36,084 bases of DNA from Bacteroidaceae bacterium (GCA_017507105.1 JAFWBM010000031.1:84265-120348), one strand, 5' to 3'; positions 1-8,516 are shown, numbered from the stretch's first letter. The notes: generated by a model not told the origin, from the letters alone. Made by a program: numbers and translations.

Positions 1-544
1 TATATTCTTCAATTTTCTTCACAGCTATATGATAGGATGCTTTTAAAGCTCCTACGCTTGTCCCTAATACGATAGATATATCTTCGTATTTCATCTCCTC
101 AAAATATTTCATATTAAATACCAACCTCTGTTTTTCGGGGAGCTTGCTTATGGCCTCCAAAAGTATGGCATGCGCGTGATTGCCATTAAAATAGGGGTCG
201 CTTTCTATTTGTTCGGCTATCGTACTCTCTACGTTGCTCAGTGAAACCGAATCTATTTTTCTTTGGCTTAGGAATGTGAGCGTCTCATTGGTGGCTATCC
301 TGTATAGCCATGTTGATATATGCGATTCTCCCCTGAATTTATCTATATTATTCCATACTTTAATAAAGGTGTTTTGGAGTATATCATCACTATCTTCGTG
401 CGACAATACCATATGATGTATGTGATGATAAAGTAGTGGGCTGTATTTCTTGACAATAAAAGAGAATGTAGCGACTCTTGTTTCTGGGTCGCGTAATCTT
501 GATATTATTAAGCTGTCATCCGTATGGCTGCTCTCTTTTGTCAT
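1..544 (-). CDS. RNA polymerase sigma factor, ECF family (C-terminus cut by window edge)
   Basis: I translated the reverse complement by hand from an ATG at 542-544; the frame stays open for 181 codons to the window edge, so the C-terminus is missing. The protein has sigma region 2 (an HEDSDDILQNTFIKVWNNI-like segment followed by FRGESHISTWLYRIATNE) and region 4 (LPEKQRLVFNMKYFEEMKYEDIS, then VGALKASYHIAVKKIEEY). This is the classic layout of a small sigma-70-like extracytoplasmic-function factor that redirects RNA polymerase. It lies 38 bp downstream of the RNase Z gene on the same strand, so cotranscription is likely. An anti-sigma factor would be expected further downstream, beyond position 1, and cannot be seen. 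The family call is firm; the regulon and stimulus are unknown. Confidence 0.93.
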   Translation of the reverse strand, partial: MTKESSHTDDSLIISRLRDPETRVATFSFIVKKYSPLLYHHIHHMVLSHEDSDDILQNTFIKVWNNIDKFRGESHISTWLYRIATNETLTFLSQRKIDSVSLSNVESTIAEQIESDPYFNGNHAHAILLEAISKLPEKQRLVFNMKYFEEMKYEDISIVLGTSVGALKASYHIAVKKIEEY

Positions 545-582
545 TCTCTTGTATAGATGTATGTTATATTTACCGGTGCTTC

Positions 583-1500
583 CTACTCTATATTATATAC
601 TTTGCCCTCTTCGGCCAAAACTGTATTTCGGAATAGTTCTTTAGCTTCGTTCAGCAGTATGTTTTCATCGGTGTAACGTGATGAAAAGTGTCCTATTATA
701 AGTTTTTTTACATTGGCGTCGCTTGCTATTCGGGCTGCCTCTCCTGCGGTGCTGTGGAATGTTGCTGCAGCTCTTGTCTTTTCGCTGTTGGCAAAGGTCG
801 CCTCGTGATATAGTAGGTCTATGCCTTCTATAATACTTCTGTTTTGTGGACATGGGAGCGTGTCGCTGCAGTATGCATAGCTACGCGATGGGTCTGCCTT
901 ACTTGTCAATAGTCTGTTTGGTATAAGCTCGCCGGTAGGTGTTATGTAGTCGTCACCCTCTTTTATACTCTGACGCAGATATAATGGTATTTTGTAATAC
1001 TCCATCATGTCGCCTCTTAGATGGGGCTTTTTAGGCTTCTCTCTGAAAAGGAAACCACAACATGGAATTCTGTGCTTTTGTGGTATGCTTTCGACTGTAA
1101 TGCTTTTGTCCTCATATATTATGCTCTGTTTGCTTGTGTCTATGCTGTGGAAGATAACTTTGTATGTCAGTTCCTTGCAGAAATAATTGAGCAGTGGTGA
1201 CATGAGGGATTCTAAAGGTTCGGGTGAGTAAATGTGTAGTGGGGCGGTGCGTCCCAACAGCCCGAATGTCGATATGAGTCCAAGGAGCCCGAAACAGTGG
1301 TCGCCATGCAGGTGTGATATGAAGATGTTGTTTATGAAGGCAAAATGTACGTGTGATTTTCGTAACTGTAGCTGTGCCCCTTCTCCGCAATCTATCATAT
1401 ATTGCTTGTTGCCAATGCGTAATACTTGTGCGCTGGCGTTGTGGCGTGTCGTTGGTAGTGCCGAGCCGCATCCCAATATATGTACTTCAAATGGCTCCAT
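583..1500 (-). CDS. rnz: Ribonuclease Z (tRNA 3'-processing endonuclease)
   Basis: 305 residues, normal length for a short-form RNase Z. The N-terminus (VHILGCGSALPTTRHNASAQ) and the metallo-beta-lactamase motif HLHGDH at residues 63-68 are diagnostic. Later zinc ligands are visible in YCSDT, in LYHEATF and in the C-terminal IIGHFSSRY segment. The family cleaves tRNA precursors just 3' of the discriminator base to allow CCA addition. The start is the only ATG that gives the canonical beta-strand start. An independent terminator separates it from upstream rpsA, and the ECF sigma factor follows 38 bp downstream. Whether the nuclease and the sigma factor are functionally linked is not shown by the sequence. 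Confidence 0.96.
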   Translation of the reverse strand: MEPFEVHILGCGSALPTTRHNASAQVLRIGNKQYMIDCGEGAQLQLRKSHVHFAFINNIFISHLHGDHCFGLLGLISTFGLLGRTAPLHIYSPEPLESLMSPLLNYFCKELTYKVIFHSIDTSKQSIIYEDKSITVESIPQKHRIPCCGFLFREKPKKPHLRGDMMEYYKIPLYLRQSIKEGDDYITPTGELIPNRLLTSKADPSRSYAYCSDTLPCPQNRSIIEGIDLLYHEATFANSEKTRAAATFHSTAGEAARIASDANVKKLIIGHFSSRYTDENILLNEAKELFRNTVLAEEGKVYNIE

Positions 1501-1598
1501 TTATAGTGTGTTTTGTTTTGCGTGTGAAGTTACAACTATTTTTTCATAAATTCGAATCTTTTTCTTTGGTGTATGAAAACAGTTTTCTATTTATGACA

Positions 1599-1636
1599 AA
1601 AAAGGTGGTTCCATATTAAAACGAAACCACCTTTTT
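1599..1636 (-). terminator. Rho-independent terminator after rpsA
   Basis: The arms AAAAAGGTGGTT (1599-1610) and AACCACCTTTTT (1625-1636) are exact reverse complements with a 14-nt AT-rich loop. Read on the minus strand, the stem ends in a T run just past the rpsA stop codon. An A-run on the other side means it could also work on the plus strand. Confidence 0.85.
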
Positions 1637-1653
1637 ATTGTTTGAGTTATCTA

Positions 1654-3453
1654 TTACTCACCACCCTCGAGCTTGCTCTTGAGTGCAGCAAGTGCATCGA
1701 TATCACCAAGAGTTGTTGAGGCTGCCTGATTCTGGATAGCTGGTGCTGCTTCCTCTGCTGCTTTCTTGCTCTTGCGAGCTGCTGCAGCAGCTTTCTTCTC
1801 GGCCTTCTCCTCTTCTTTAGCTACATCCTCGAAGATGCGGCTGTGTGAAAGGATAATTCTCTTAGCCTCTTTGTTAAACTCGATAACCTTGAATTCGAGA
1901 GTCTCGTTGGCTGCAGCTTGTGAACCATCCTCCTTAACAAGGTGCTTGGGTGTTGCAAAACCCTCTACACCATAGGGAAGTGATACTACCGCACCTTTAT
2001 CGATTAGCTCTGTGATAACACCCTCGTGTATTGAACCAACTGTAAATACGGTCTCAAATACGTCCCAGGGATTCTCTTCAAGCTGCTTGTGACCAAGGCT
2101 CAAACGACGATTCTCCTTGTCTATCTCAAGTACCTGAACGTCGATAGTCTCGCCAATCTGAGTGAACTCTGATGGATGCTTGATCTTCTTTGTCCAAGAG
2201 AGATCGCTGATGTGGATAAGGCCGTCAACGCCCTCCTCGATTTCAACGAAGATACCGAAGTTTGTGAAGTTGCGTACCTTTGCATTGTGCTTAGAACCAA
2301 CGGGGTATTTCTCCTCGATGTTTGTCCAGGGATCTTCCTTGAGCTGCTTGATACCAAGTGACATTTTGCGCTCGTCGCGGTCGAGTGTTAGGATAACAGC
2401 CTCTACCTCGTCGCCAACCTTCATGAAGTCCTGAGCAGAACGGAGGTGTTGGTTCCATGACATCTCTGAAACGTGGATAAGACCCTCAACACCGGGTGCT
2501 ATCTCGATAAATGCACCGTAGTCGGCCATTACAACAACCTTACCCTTAACGATGTCACCTACCTTGAGGTTGGGATCAATTGCGTCCCGAGGATGAGGAG
2601 TGAGCTGCTTCAAACCAAGGGCAATGCGCTTCTTTTCGTCATCGAAGTCGAGGATAACAACATTGATCTTCTGGTCGAGTGAAACAATCTCGCTAGGCTC
2701 GCTTACACGACCCCATGAAAGGTCTGTGATGTGGATAAGACCGTCAACACCACCGAGGTCGATAAATACACCATAAGATGTGATGTTCTTGACTGTACCC
2801 TCGAGTACCTGACCCTTCTCGAGTGTGCTGATGATCTTCTTCTTCTGCTCCTCGAGCTCAGCCTCGATAAGAGCCTTGTGAGATACAACAACGTTTTTGA
2901 ATTCCTGATTGATCTTGACAATCTTAAAGTCCTCTGTCTGACCTACGTATGCATCGTAGTCGCGGATGGGTTTAACGTCAATCTGTGAACCGGGCAAGAA
3001 TGCCTCAATACCAAATACGTCAACAATCATACCACCCTTTGTGCGGCACTTGATGTAACCACGTACAACTGCCTGGTTCTCCATAGCCTCGTTAACGAGC
3101 TCCCAAGAACGGCTAGCACGTGCCTTTTTGTGTGAAAGGTTCAACTGACCTTTCTTATCCTCCAGATTCTCGATATATACCTCTACCTGATCGCCAACCT
3201 TAAGATCGGGATTGTAGCGGAACTCGCTGAGGGGGATAATTGCATCTTGCTTGTAGTTGATGTCTACAATAACCTCGCGTTTGTTGATACCTATTACAGT
3301 ACCGTTAACAACCTCGCGGCTTGATACTTTGTTGAGAGTGCCATTGTAGGCCTGCTCCAACTCTTCGTGTGAGAGACCTGAGATGTTCTCACCGTTTGCG
3401 TACTGATCCCAATCGAAATCGGGTGTACCTGTTAATACTCTTTCTTCGCTCAT
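1654..3453 (-). CDS. rpsA: 30S ribosomal protein S1
   Basis: 599 residues, as expected for Bacteroidota S1. It contains a series of S1/OB-fold RNA-binding repeats, each with the typical pattern (VKNITSYGVFIDLGGVDGLI, VVMADYGAFIEIAPGVEGLI, VRNFTNFGIFVEIEEGVDGL), beginning around residue 45 and ending near residue 530 with a more diverged repeat (VITELIDKGAVVSLPYGVEG). An Ala/Lys/Glu-rich tail follows. S1 binds mRNA on the small subunit and is important in organisms that initiate mostly without Shine-Dalgarno pairing. The leader before the ATG is AT-rich (TTAAATTTAAATCA) with no SD. A phylum-type promoter sits about 50 bp upstream and a terminator follows, so it is monocistronic. Confidence 0.97.
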   Translation of the reverse strand: MSEERVLTGTPDFDWDQYANGENISGLSHEELEQAYNGTLNKVSSREVVNGTVIGINKREVIVDINYKQDAIIPLSEFRYNPDLKVGDQVEVYIENLEDKKGQLNLSHKKARASRSWELVNEAMENQAVVRGYIKCRTKGGMIVDVFGIEAFLPGSQIDVKPIRDYDAYVGQTEDFKIVKINQEFKNVVVSHKALIEAELEEQKKKIISTLEKGQVLEGTVKNITSYGVFIDLGGVDGLIHITDLSWGRVSEPSEIVSLDQKINVVILDFDDEKKRIALGLKQLTPHPRDAIDPNLKVGDIVKGKVVVMADYGAFIEIAPGVEGLIHVSEMSWNQHLRSAQDFMKVGDEVEAVILTLDRDERKMSLGIKQLKEDPWTNIEEKYPVGSKHNAKVRNFTNFGIFVEIEEGVDGLIHISDLSWTKKIKHPSEFTQIGETIDVQVLEIDKENRRLSLGHKQLEENPWDVFETVFTVGSIHEGVITELIDKGAVVSLPYGVEGFATPKHLVKEDGSQAAANETLEFKVIEFNKEAKRIILSHSRIFEDVAKEEEKAEKKAAAAARKSKKAAEEAAPAIQNQAASTTLGDIDALAALKSKLEGGE

Positions 3454-3503
3454 AATTGATTTAAATTTAATGAGTTAGACATTATGTTGATAGAATTCGG
3501 GCA

Positions 3504-3511
3504 CAAAGGTA
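3504..3511 (-). promoter_or_regulatory. Promoter -7 element for rpsA
   Basis: On the minus strand this reads TACCTTTG, an exact match to the Bacteroidota -7 consensus TAnnTTTG. No clear TTTG was found at the ideal -33 position; the area there is T-rich. The predicted start lies near 3497, giving a leader of about 45 nt to the rpsA ATG. Confidence 0.65.
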
Positions 3512-3754
3512 CTGCTTTTTTTGCTAAAAACCTCTTAATTTTCAATGTTTTTGCGGCTTATTTTCAAAATATATATGTTATATCTCGTGCTGTGGTGTGT
3601 CCGGGGATTTTCAAAGTGCCATAGTCTCTTTTTATTGCTGAAAAGTGTACGTGTTTATGAAAAAATATATACTTTTGCTGAGAAGGAAAAATAGATATGT
3701 TGCGCGGAGTGTAGGGCGCAAGGGATAACTTGTAACTAATATATATAAGGTAAT

Positions 3755-4372
3755 ATGGATTTCTTTGCAGATTTTAATTTTATGCACTTTCTTAGTGCGT
3801 TTATTGTACTTTTTGCCATTATAGATCCGGTTGGTACAATGCCTATTATTGTAGGAATAAGGGATAGTGGAAAGAAAATCGATGCTGGAAAGGCTGTTTT
3901 CTACTCCTTTTCTTTGATGATAATATTTTTCTACCTAGGCGACTGGCTTTTGAGTCTGTTTGGTGTTGATATCAACTCATTTGCAGTAGCAGGTGCACTT
4001 ATTCTTTTCCTTATGGCTCTTGAAATGGTATTGGGAATTGAAATATTTAAAGATTTTGGCGAACTCGCGGGTGATGCTACATATTTGCCTGTGGTCTTCC
4101 CACTCCTGGCCGGTCCCGGCTCTTTTACAACTCTTCTTTCACTCAAGGCCGAGTATGCGACATTGAACATATTTATGGGCTTGATTCTTAATGCTGTGGT
4201 GGTATATTTTATGTTGAGGTTCACAAAACGGGCGCAAAGCATTTTAGGTCGCAGTGGTGTCTATTTTATGAAGAAGTTTTTTGGCGTAATTCTCCTTGCA
4301 ATATCGGTTAAACTGTTTACTTCTAATCTCTCTTATCTTATTAGCAGTATATCTGAGACGGTGGTTGAATAA
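3755..4372 (+). CDS. MarC family integral membrane protein
   Basis: 205 residues with about six hydrophobic helices. The N-terminal segment FIVLFAIIDPVGTMPIIVGI carries the DPVG(T/N)-P motif typical of MarC/YchE/YhgN proteins, and the mid-protein segment PLLAGPGSFTTLLSL matches the family's PL-aGPG-itt motif. MarC proteins are polytopic inner-membrane proteins, once named for multiple antibiotic resistance; their substrate is not settled. The gene is divergent from rpsA across a 301-bp gap and convergent with rng, separated from it by a near-perfect palindrome. No SD precedes the ATG. The family is clear; the transport activity is inferred only. Confidence 0.92.
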   Translation: MDFFADFNFMHFLSAFIVLFAIIDPVGTMPIIVGIRDSGKKIDAGKAVFYSFSLMIIFFYLGDWLLSLFGVDINSFAVAGALILFLMALEMVLGIEIFKDFGELAGDATYLPVVFPLLAGPGSFTTLLSLKAEYATLNIFMGLILNAVVVYFMLRFTKRAQSILGRSGVYFMKKFFGVILLAISVKLFTSNLSYLISSISETVVE

Positions 4373-4380
4373 GAAGGAAA

Positions 4381-4430
4381 TAACATACAAAAAGAGGCAG
4401 ATGATTTCATCTGCCTCTTTTTGTATGTTA
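4381..4430. terminator. Bidirectional palindromic terminator between the MarC-family gene and rng
   Basis: The 24-bp arms 4381-4404 and 4407-4430 are perfectly complementary around a 2-bp centre. They carry an A-run on the left and a T-run on the right, so the hairpin has a U-tract in both directions and lies between two convergent genes. Confidence 0.9.
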
Positions 4431-4438
4431 GCCTTTAG

Positions 4439-6016
4439 CTATTTAATCTCGGATTCCTCTTTCATATCAATCTCTTTGCCTTGTGTATCGTAGAAATGGT
4501 ACTCTAGAAGTGCAAGACTCTGATTGGGGATAATGTGTATTCCTAAACCGTATTTCATTTGCCATTTTCTATATAGCGAAATGAATCCTTTGTTTATGTA
4601 AGCTGCTACATAGGGATGTATGTGAAGTTTAAACTTGCGTATCCCTATGTTGTTTGTAAGTGTGTTTATCTTACTCTCAAGTGTATCTGTAAACTGTATT
4701 GATGGCTGTATTTTGCCTTTCCCAAAACATACGGGGCACTTCTCTTCTACGGGCATGTCTATAGCCGGCCTTACTCTTTGACGTGTTATCTGCATGAGGC
4801 CGAATTTGCTCAGAGGGAGAATATTGTGTTTGGCACGGTCGTTTTCCATGTTCTGCATCATTCGTTCATAGACCTTTTGGCGGTTCTCGGACTTCTCCAT
4901 GTCTATGAAGTCGACAACTATGATGCCGCCCATATCTCGAAGACGGAATTGGCGTGCCAACTCGTCTGCTGCTGCTAGGTTTACTTCCAGTGCATTGTCT
5001 TCCTGGTTTGTAGCATTGTTGCGTGCCTTGTTACCACTGTTTACATCTACTACATGCAGGGCTTCGGTGTGCTCTATTACCAGATATGCTCCTCCTTTAA
5101 AGGATACAATCTTGCCGAATGATGATTTTATCTGTTTGGTAATGGCAAAATGATCGAAGATGGGCAACTCTCCACGATAGAACTTGACGATATCGGCACG
5201 TTCTGGGGCAATGAGAGATACATAGTTCTTTATCTCTCGCCATACATCCTGGTTGTTTACATGTATGCTCTCGTATGAGGGGTTGAATAGATCGCGTATT
5301 AGTGCAACCGTGCGATCCGATTCTTCGTGTACTAGTGTCGGGGGCTTTGTGCTTTTCTGTGCTTTTGCTATAAGGGTCTCCCAACATTCTACAAGGTGGC
5401 GCAATTCTGCATCCAGATCTGCAACTTTTTTACCTTCAGCTACAGTCCTAACTATTATTCCATAGTTCTTGGGCTTTATGCTCTGAAGGAGTTGCTTTAG
5501 TCGTGTGCGCTCCTCGGGCGATTTTATTTTTGATGAAACAGATACTTTGTCTTCAAACGGTATAAGTATAAGGAAGCGACCTGCAAATGAGATTTCGGCA
5601 CTGAGTCGTGGCCCTTTTGTGTTGATGGGCTCTTTGGTTACCTGTACCAATATTTCCTGACCTGTTTGTAGTGCATCGGCGATGTTTCCCTCCTTGCCTT
5701 TTTCGGGCGCAATGGATGCTTTTGACATGGGGAAACTCTTTTTCCTGTCATTTATAACCTGTTTGAGATACTTCTGATGAGAGAAGAATTGTGGACCTAA
5801 GTCCAAATAGTGTAGGAATGCATCTTTCTCGGAACCCACATCGACAAAGCAGGCATTGAGGCCGGGCATAATTTTCTTTACCCGTCCTAAGTAGATATTG
5901 CCTACTGAAAATGATACTGTCTGCTCTTCCCTTTGGAATTCTACCAATTGCTTGTCTTCTGTGATGGCAATGGAGACTTCATTGGGCTGAACATTAATGA
6001 TGAGTTCGTTTGTCAC
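4439..6016 (-). CDS. rng: Ribonuclease G (RNase E/G family endoribonuclease)
   Basis: 525 residues, normal for RNase G and shorter than RNase E. The protein has the S1-like N-terminal domain (VGNIYLGRVKKIMPGLNACFV, roughly residues 38-58). The catalytic Mg-binding motif DVNSGN and the second acidic motif VVDFIDME follow, and then the Zn-link CPVCFGKG. The C-terminus has the small RNase H-like region of the family. The enzyme makes single-strand cuts in 5'-monophosphorylated RNAs and matures 16S rRNA. It is the last gene of a minus-strand group HU, bS22-like, rng, with a 98-bp gap upstream that holds a hairpin. It ends at a bidirectional terminator shared with the MarC-family gene. Confidence 0.95.
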   Translation of the reverse strand: MTNELIINVQPNEVSIAITEDKQLVEFQREEQTVSFSVGNIYLGRVKKIMPGLNACFVDVGSEKDAFLHYLDLGPQFFSHQKYLKQVINDRKKSFPMSKASIAPEKGKEGNIADALQTGQEILVQVTKEPINTKGPRLSAEISFAGRFLILIPFEDKVSVSSKIKSPEERTRLKQLLQSIKPKNYGIIVRTVAEGKKVADLDAELRHLVECWETLIAKAQKSTKPPTLVHEESDRTVALIRDLFNPSYESIHVNNQDVWREIKNYVSLIAPERADIVKFYRGELPIFDHFAITKQIKSSFGKIVSFKGGAYLVIEHTEALHVVDVNSGNKARNNATNQEDNALEVNLAAADELARQFRLRDMGGIIVVDFIDMEKSENRQKVYERMMQNMENDRAKHNILPLSKFGLMQITRQRVRPAIDMPVEEKCPVCFGKGKIQPSIQFTDTLESKINTLTNNIGIRKFKLHIHPYVAAYINKGFISLYRKWQMKYGLGIHIIPNQSLALLEYHFYDTQGKEIDMKEESEIK

Positions 6017-6044
6017 AATTATAGTTTTTTATTGCTTACTTAAC

Positions 6045-6098
6045 ACAAAGAACAAACTTGCAATGTGTATTGTGTAGCCTTGCAGGTTTGTTCTTTGT
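6045..6098 (-). other. Long stem-loop between the bS22-like gene and rng
   Basis: The 19-nt arms 6045-6063 and 6080-6098 are complementary except for one position, around a 16-nt loop. On the minus strand it lies after the small basic gene and in the rng leader. It lacks a clean T-run, so it may be a weak terminator or attenuator, or an RNA-processing or cleavage site for RNase G. The structure is visible; the role is not established. Confidence 0.55.
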
Positions 6099-6114
6099 AT
6101 TCATTCAGACATTA

Positions 6115-6207
6115 TTACTTCTTGCTCTTATGTCTGTTCTTTCTCAGTCTTTTTTTACGCTTGTGCGTAGACATTTTATGTCTTTTTTTCTTTTTACCGC
6201 TGGGCAT
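6115..6207 (-). CDS. Tiny basic ribosomal-type protein, bS22/mS38-like (AURKAIP1/COX24 domain)
   Basis: 30 residues, found by hand translation: starts MPSGKKKKRHKMSTHK and ends KNRHKSKK. More than half of the residues are Lys, Arg or His. The pattern (MPSGKKKKRHK, then HKRKKRLRKNRHK) matches the short proteins in Bacteroidota annotated with the AURKAIP1/COX24 domain. That domain is related to mitochondrial mS38 and actinobacterial bS22, which bind near the decoding centre of the small subunit. The gene lies 31 bp downstream of HU and 98 bp upstream of rng on the same strand. The open frame, start and stop are certain; the ribosomal role is inferred from the family. Confidence 0.82.
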   Translation of the reverse strand: MPSGKKKKRHKMSTHKRKKRLRKNRHKSKK

Positions 6208-6238
6208 AATTATTAATTTTTATTAGTTAATGATTAAA

Positions 6239-6514
6239 TTATTTCTTTACGTCGGACATGAATGTTTTTGCGGGCTTAAATGCCGGTATGTCGTGTGCAG
6301 GAATTATTAGTCTAGTCTCCTTGTGGATGTCACGTGCTGTCTTTTCTGCTCTTCTCTTTATGATGAAACTACCGAATCCTCGCAAAAATACGGGCTTGCG
6401 ATTCGACAATGACTCTTTTACTACGTCCATGAATGCTTCAACAGTAGAGAGTACAACAGTCTTCTCTATTCCTGTCTTTTTTGCAATTTCGTTAACAACC
6501 TCTGCTTTTGTCAT
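6239..6514 (-). CDS. HU/IHF-family DNA-binding protein
   Basis: 91 residues, the usual size. It begins MTKAEVVNEIAKKTGIEKTV and holds the family motif VFLRGFGSFIIKRRAEKTARD at about residues 42-62, followed by the beta-arm region with the proline-containing tip (RLIIPAHDIPAFKPAKTF). It forms dimers that bend DNA and organise the nucleoid. A promoter with near-consensus -33 and -7 elements lies about 50 bp upstream. It heads the minus-strand group that continues with the bS22-like gene and rng. I cannot tell HU from IHF subunits by sequence alone. Confidence 0.95.
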   Translation of the reverse strand: MTKAEVVNEIAKKTGIEKTVVLSTVEAFMDVVKESLSNRKPVFLRGFGSFIIKRRAEKTARDIHKETRLIIPAHDIPAFKPAKTFMSDVKK

Positions 6515-6564
6515 TTTTAATCAAATTTATAATAGTGGATTATCCAATGTTAATTTTCGGATGG

Positions 6565-6595
6565 CAAATATATAGCTTTTTTTATTTTTGCCGAA
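6565..6595 (-). promoter_or_regulatory. Promoter for the HU gene
   Basis: On the minus strand the -7 element is TATATTTG (6572-6565), an exact TAnnTTTG match. The -33 element is TTCG (6595-6592), one mismatch from TTTG, with the ideal 19-nt spacer. Transcription would start near 6558, leaving a leader of roughly 45 nt. Confidence 0.7.
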
Positions 6596-6738
6596 ATTTA
6601 ACCACCTTTTTTTTGCTAAAAAGATTGATTTTGTGGAGTTTTATATGATTTTGCAGTTGAAAAAACAGATTTGTTACAGTTGCTGACTGCATTGATAATA
6701 TTATCTTTCCTTATTTTTTATTATTGATATTTTTGTTG

Positions 6739-6746
6739 TATTTTTG
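6739..6746 (+). promoter_or_regulatory. Promoter -7 element for ssb
   Basis: TATTTTTG matches TAnnTTTG exactly. The -33 region is T-rich without a clean TTTG. The expected start near 6752 gives a leader of about 40 nt to the ATG at 6794. Confidence 0.55.
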
Positions 6747-6793
6747 CATCTTAATTTTAATAAATGGTCTTGTGGCCTGTAAAAGAAAGATAT

Positions 6794-7171
6794 ATGTCGG
6801 TAAATAAAGTTATACTTATAGGAAATGTGGGTAAAGAGCCCGATGTGCGTCATCTTGATCGTAATGTTACTGTGGCTAATTTGGTGTTGGCTACAACGGA
6901 ACGTGCTTATACTTTGCAGAACGGTACTCAAGTGCCCGAACGCACCGAGTGGCATAATATCGTGCTATGGGGTGGCCTTGCCGATGTAGCGGAAAAATAT
7001 GTACATAAAGGCGACCGTATATATATAGAAGGAAAAATAAGGACAAATACATATGAAGATCAGAATGGTATACGCCGTTATCGTACCGAGATTCTGGCCG
7101 AGAGTATGGAGATGTTGACTTCTCGTGTCGGTGTTGTGTATGGAAGTGAAACAGGTAGTTCTAACTCTTAA
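6794..7171 (+). CDS. ssb: Single-stranded DNA-binding protein
   Basis: 125 residues from the ATG at 6794. An upstream in-frame ATG at 6764 would add ten residues absent from the family, and the canonical start MSVNKVILIGNVGKEPDVR begins at 6794. The OB-fold follows: WHNIVLWGGLADVAEKYVHKGDRI, then EGKIRTNTYEDQNGIRRYRTEI. The C-terminus ends ETGSSNS and lacks both the long linker and the acidic DDLPF-like tip through which most bacterial SSBs recruit repair proteins. This may therefore be a short SSB paralog. It is followed 19 bp later by gldE, a neighbourhood usual in Bacteroidota, where mutY often precedes ssb; mutY is absent here. Confidence 0.93.
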   Translation: MSVNKVILIGNVGKEPDVRHLDRNVTVANLVLATTERAYTLQNGTQVPERTEWHNIVLWGGLADVAEKYVHKGDRIYIEGKIRTNTYEDQNGIRRYRTEILAESMEMLTSRVGVVYGSETGSSNS

Positions 7172-7190
7172 TCTCTATTTGTAAGTGATA

Positions 7191-8516
7191 ATGAGTCTTA
7201 TGATTGCTTCAGTACAGTTCTTGTCAGTCTCTATGTCATACATTGAGTTTACAACTCCTACTATAGGGGCTACTGTTTCGCTTATTATAGCAATGATGCT
7301 ATTGGTCGTTTCCGGTTTTGTGTCGGGTTCCGAGATAGCATATTTCTCACTTTCAAGCTCCGAGTTGGATAGATGCCGCGAGAGTGATTCGGCTTCGGAC
7401 AAGCGTATTCTTGAACTGATAGAGCAACCCGACCGCCTTTTGGCTACAATCCTGATAACAAACGATTTTGTAAATGTCGGAATAGTAATGCTCTTGAACT
7501 TCTTTTTCATGTCTGTGCTGAATTTTGGTGCGCCTTGGATTGAGTTCTTACTGTTGACAGTGGTGCTTACTTTTCTGCTGCTTCTTTTTGGAGAGGTGAT
7601 GCCTAAGCTCTATTCTAAGAATAATGTATGGATTTTTGCCCATACAGTTTCTGGGCCTCTGTATGTATTGCATCGCATACTGTCACCATTCTCTTCGTTA
7701 CTGGTGCGTTCGGTTACTTTTACTGATAGATTGGCAACGAAGAAAACTTATTCCTTATCGGTAGACGAACTTGAACAAGCACTTGAATTAACAGATAAGA
7801 AAGAGATAGGTGAGCAACAGAATATGCTTGAGGGTATTATTCGTTTTGGCGACGAGACAGTGAAAGATATAATGACCTCCAGAATGGATATGGTTATGCT
7901 TGATATACATGCACCGTATGTCGAGGTTTTACGCTGTGCCGCCGATAATGCCTATTCACGTATACCTGTTTATGGAAATACTCAGGATGATATCAGAGGC
8001 GTTCTATATATAAAGGATCTTATACCTTATTTGAATAGAGGAAACAATTTCCGTTGGCAGACACTTGTGCGACAGCCATATTTTGTTCCTGAAACAAAAA
8101 AGATAGATGATCTTTTATGTGACTTTCAGACGGTTCGCGTCCATATGGCAATTGTGGTTGATGAGTTCGGTGGTGTTTCAGGACTTATTACGCTTGAGGA
8201 TATTATAGAGGAGATAGTAGGTGAAATTAATGATGAATTTGACGAGCCTGATACATCGTATGAACGCATAGATGACCGCACCTTTGAGTTTGACGGACGC
8301 ACTTTGTTGAGTGACTTCTACAAAATAATGGAACTTGATGCCGATGATTTTAAAGACTTCGTGGGTGAAGCTGATACGTTGGCTGGTCTGCTACTCGAGA
8401 TTAAAGGCGAGTTCCCTAAATTGCATGAGAAACTTTCATGTAATGATATTGTATTCGAGGTTATGCAAAAAGACCGACATCGTCTGGTGCGTATAAGGGT
8501 AATTATGCCTCAGTGA
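7191..8516 (+). CDS. gldE: GldE-like CNNM/CorC-type membrane protein with CBS pair
   Basis: 441 residues from the ATG at 7191; a GTG at 7185 is possible. The N-terminal part is a DUF21/CNNM domain with several membrane helices (LIIAMMLLVVSGFVSGSEIAYFSLSSSELD is typical). A CBS pair follows at roughly residues 205-330 (MTSRMDMVMLD, SRIPVYGNTQDDIRGVLYIKDL, VDEFGGVSGLITLEDIIEEIVGEI). Last comes a CorC/HlyC C-terminal domain (FEFDGRTLLSDFYKIMEL, AGLLLEIKGEFPK). Such proteins are linked to Mg/Co export, and in gliding Bacteroidota GldE is needed for motility. Position directly after ssb supports the GldE assignment. In Bacteroidales the gene persists without gliding, so its role here is open. Confidence 0.9.
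   Translation: MSLMIASVQFLSVSMSYIEFTTPTIGATVSLIIAMMLLVVSGFVSGSEIAYFSLSSSELDRCRESDSASDKRILELIEQPDRLLATILITNDFVNVGIVMLLNFFFMSVLNFGAPWIEFLLLTVVLTFLLLLFGEVMPKLYSKNNVWIFAHTVSGPLYVLHRILSPFSSLLVRSVTFTDRLATKKTYSLSVDELEQALELTDKKEIGEQQNMLEGIIRFGDETVKDIMTSRMDMVMLDIHAPYVEVLRCAADNAYSRIPVYGNTQDDIRGVLYIKDLIPYLNRGNNFRWQTLVRQPYFVPETKKIDDLLCDFQTVRVHMAIVVDEFGGVSGLITLEDIIEEIVGEINDEFDEPDTSYERIDDRTFEFDGRTLLSDFYKIMELDADDFKDFVGEADTLAGLLLEIKGEFPKLHEKLSCNDIVFEVMQKDRHRLVRIRVIMPQ

Noticed and set aside
6764-6793. Upstream in-frame ATG as the ssb start
   Set aside because: It adds ten residues not found in SSB families. The canonical MSVNKVILIGNV start is at 6794 and is preceded by a promoter element with normal spacing.
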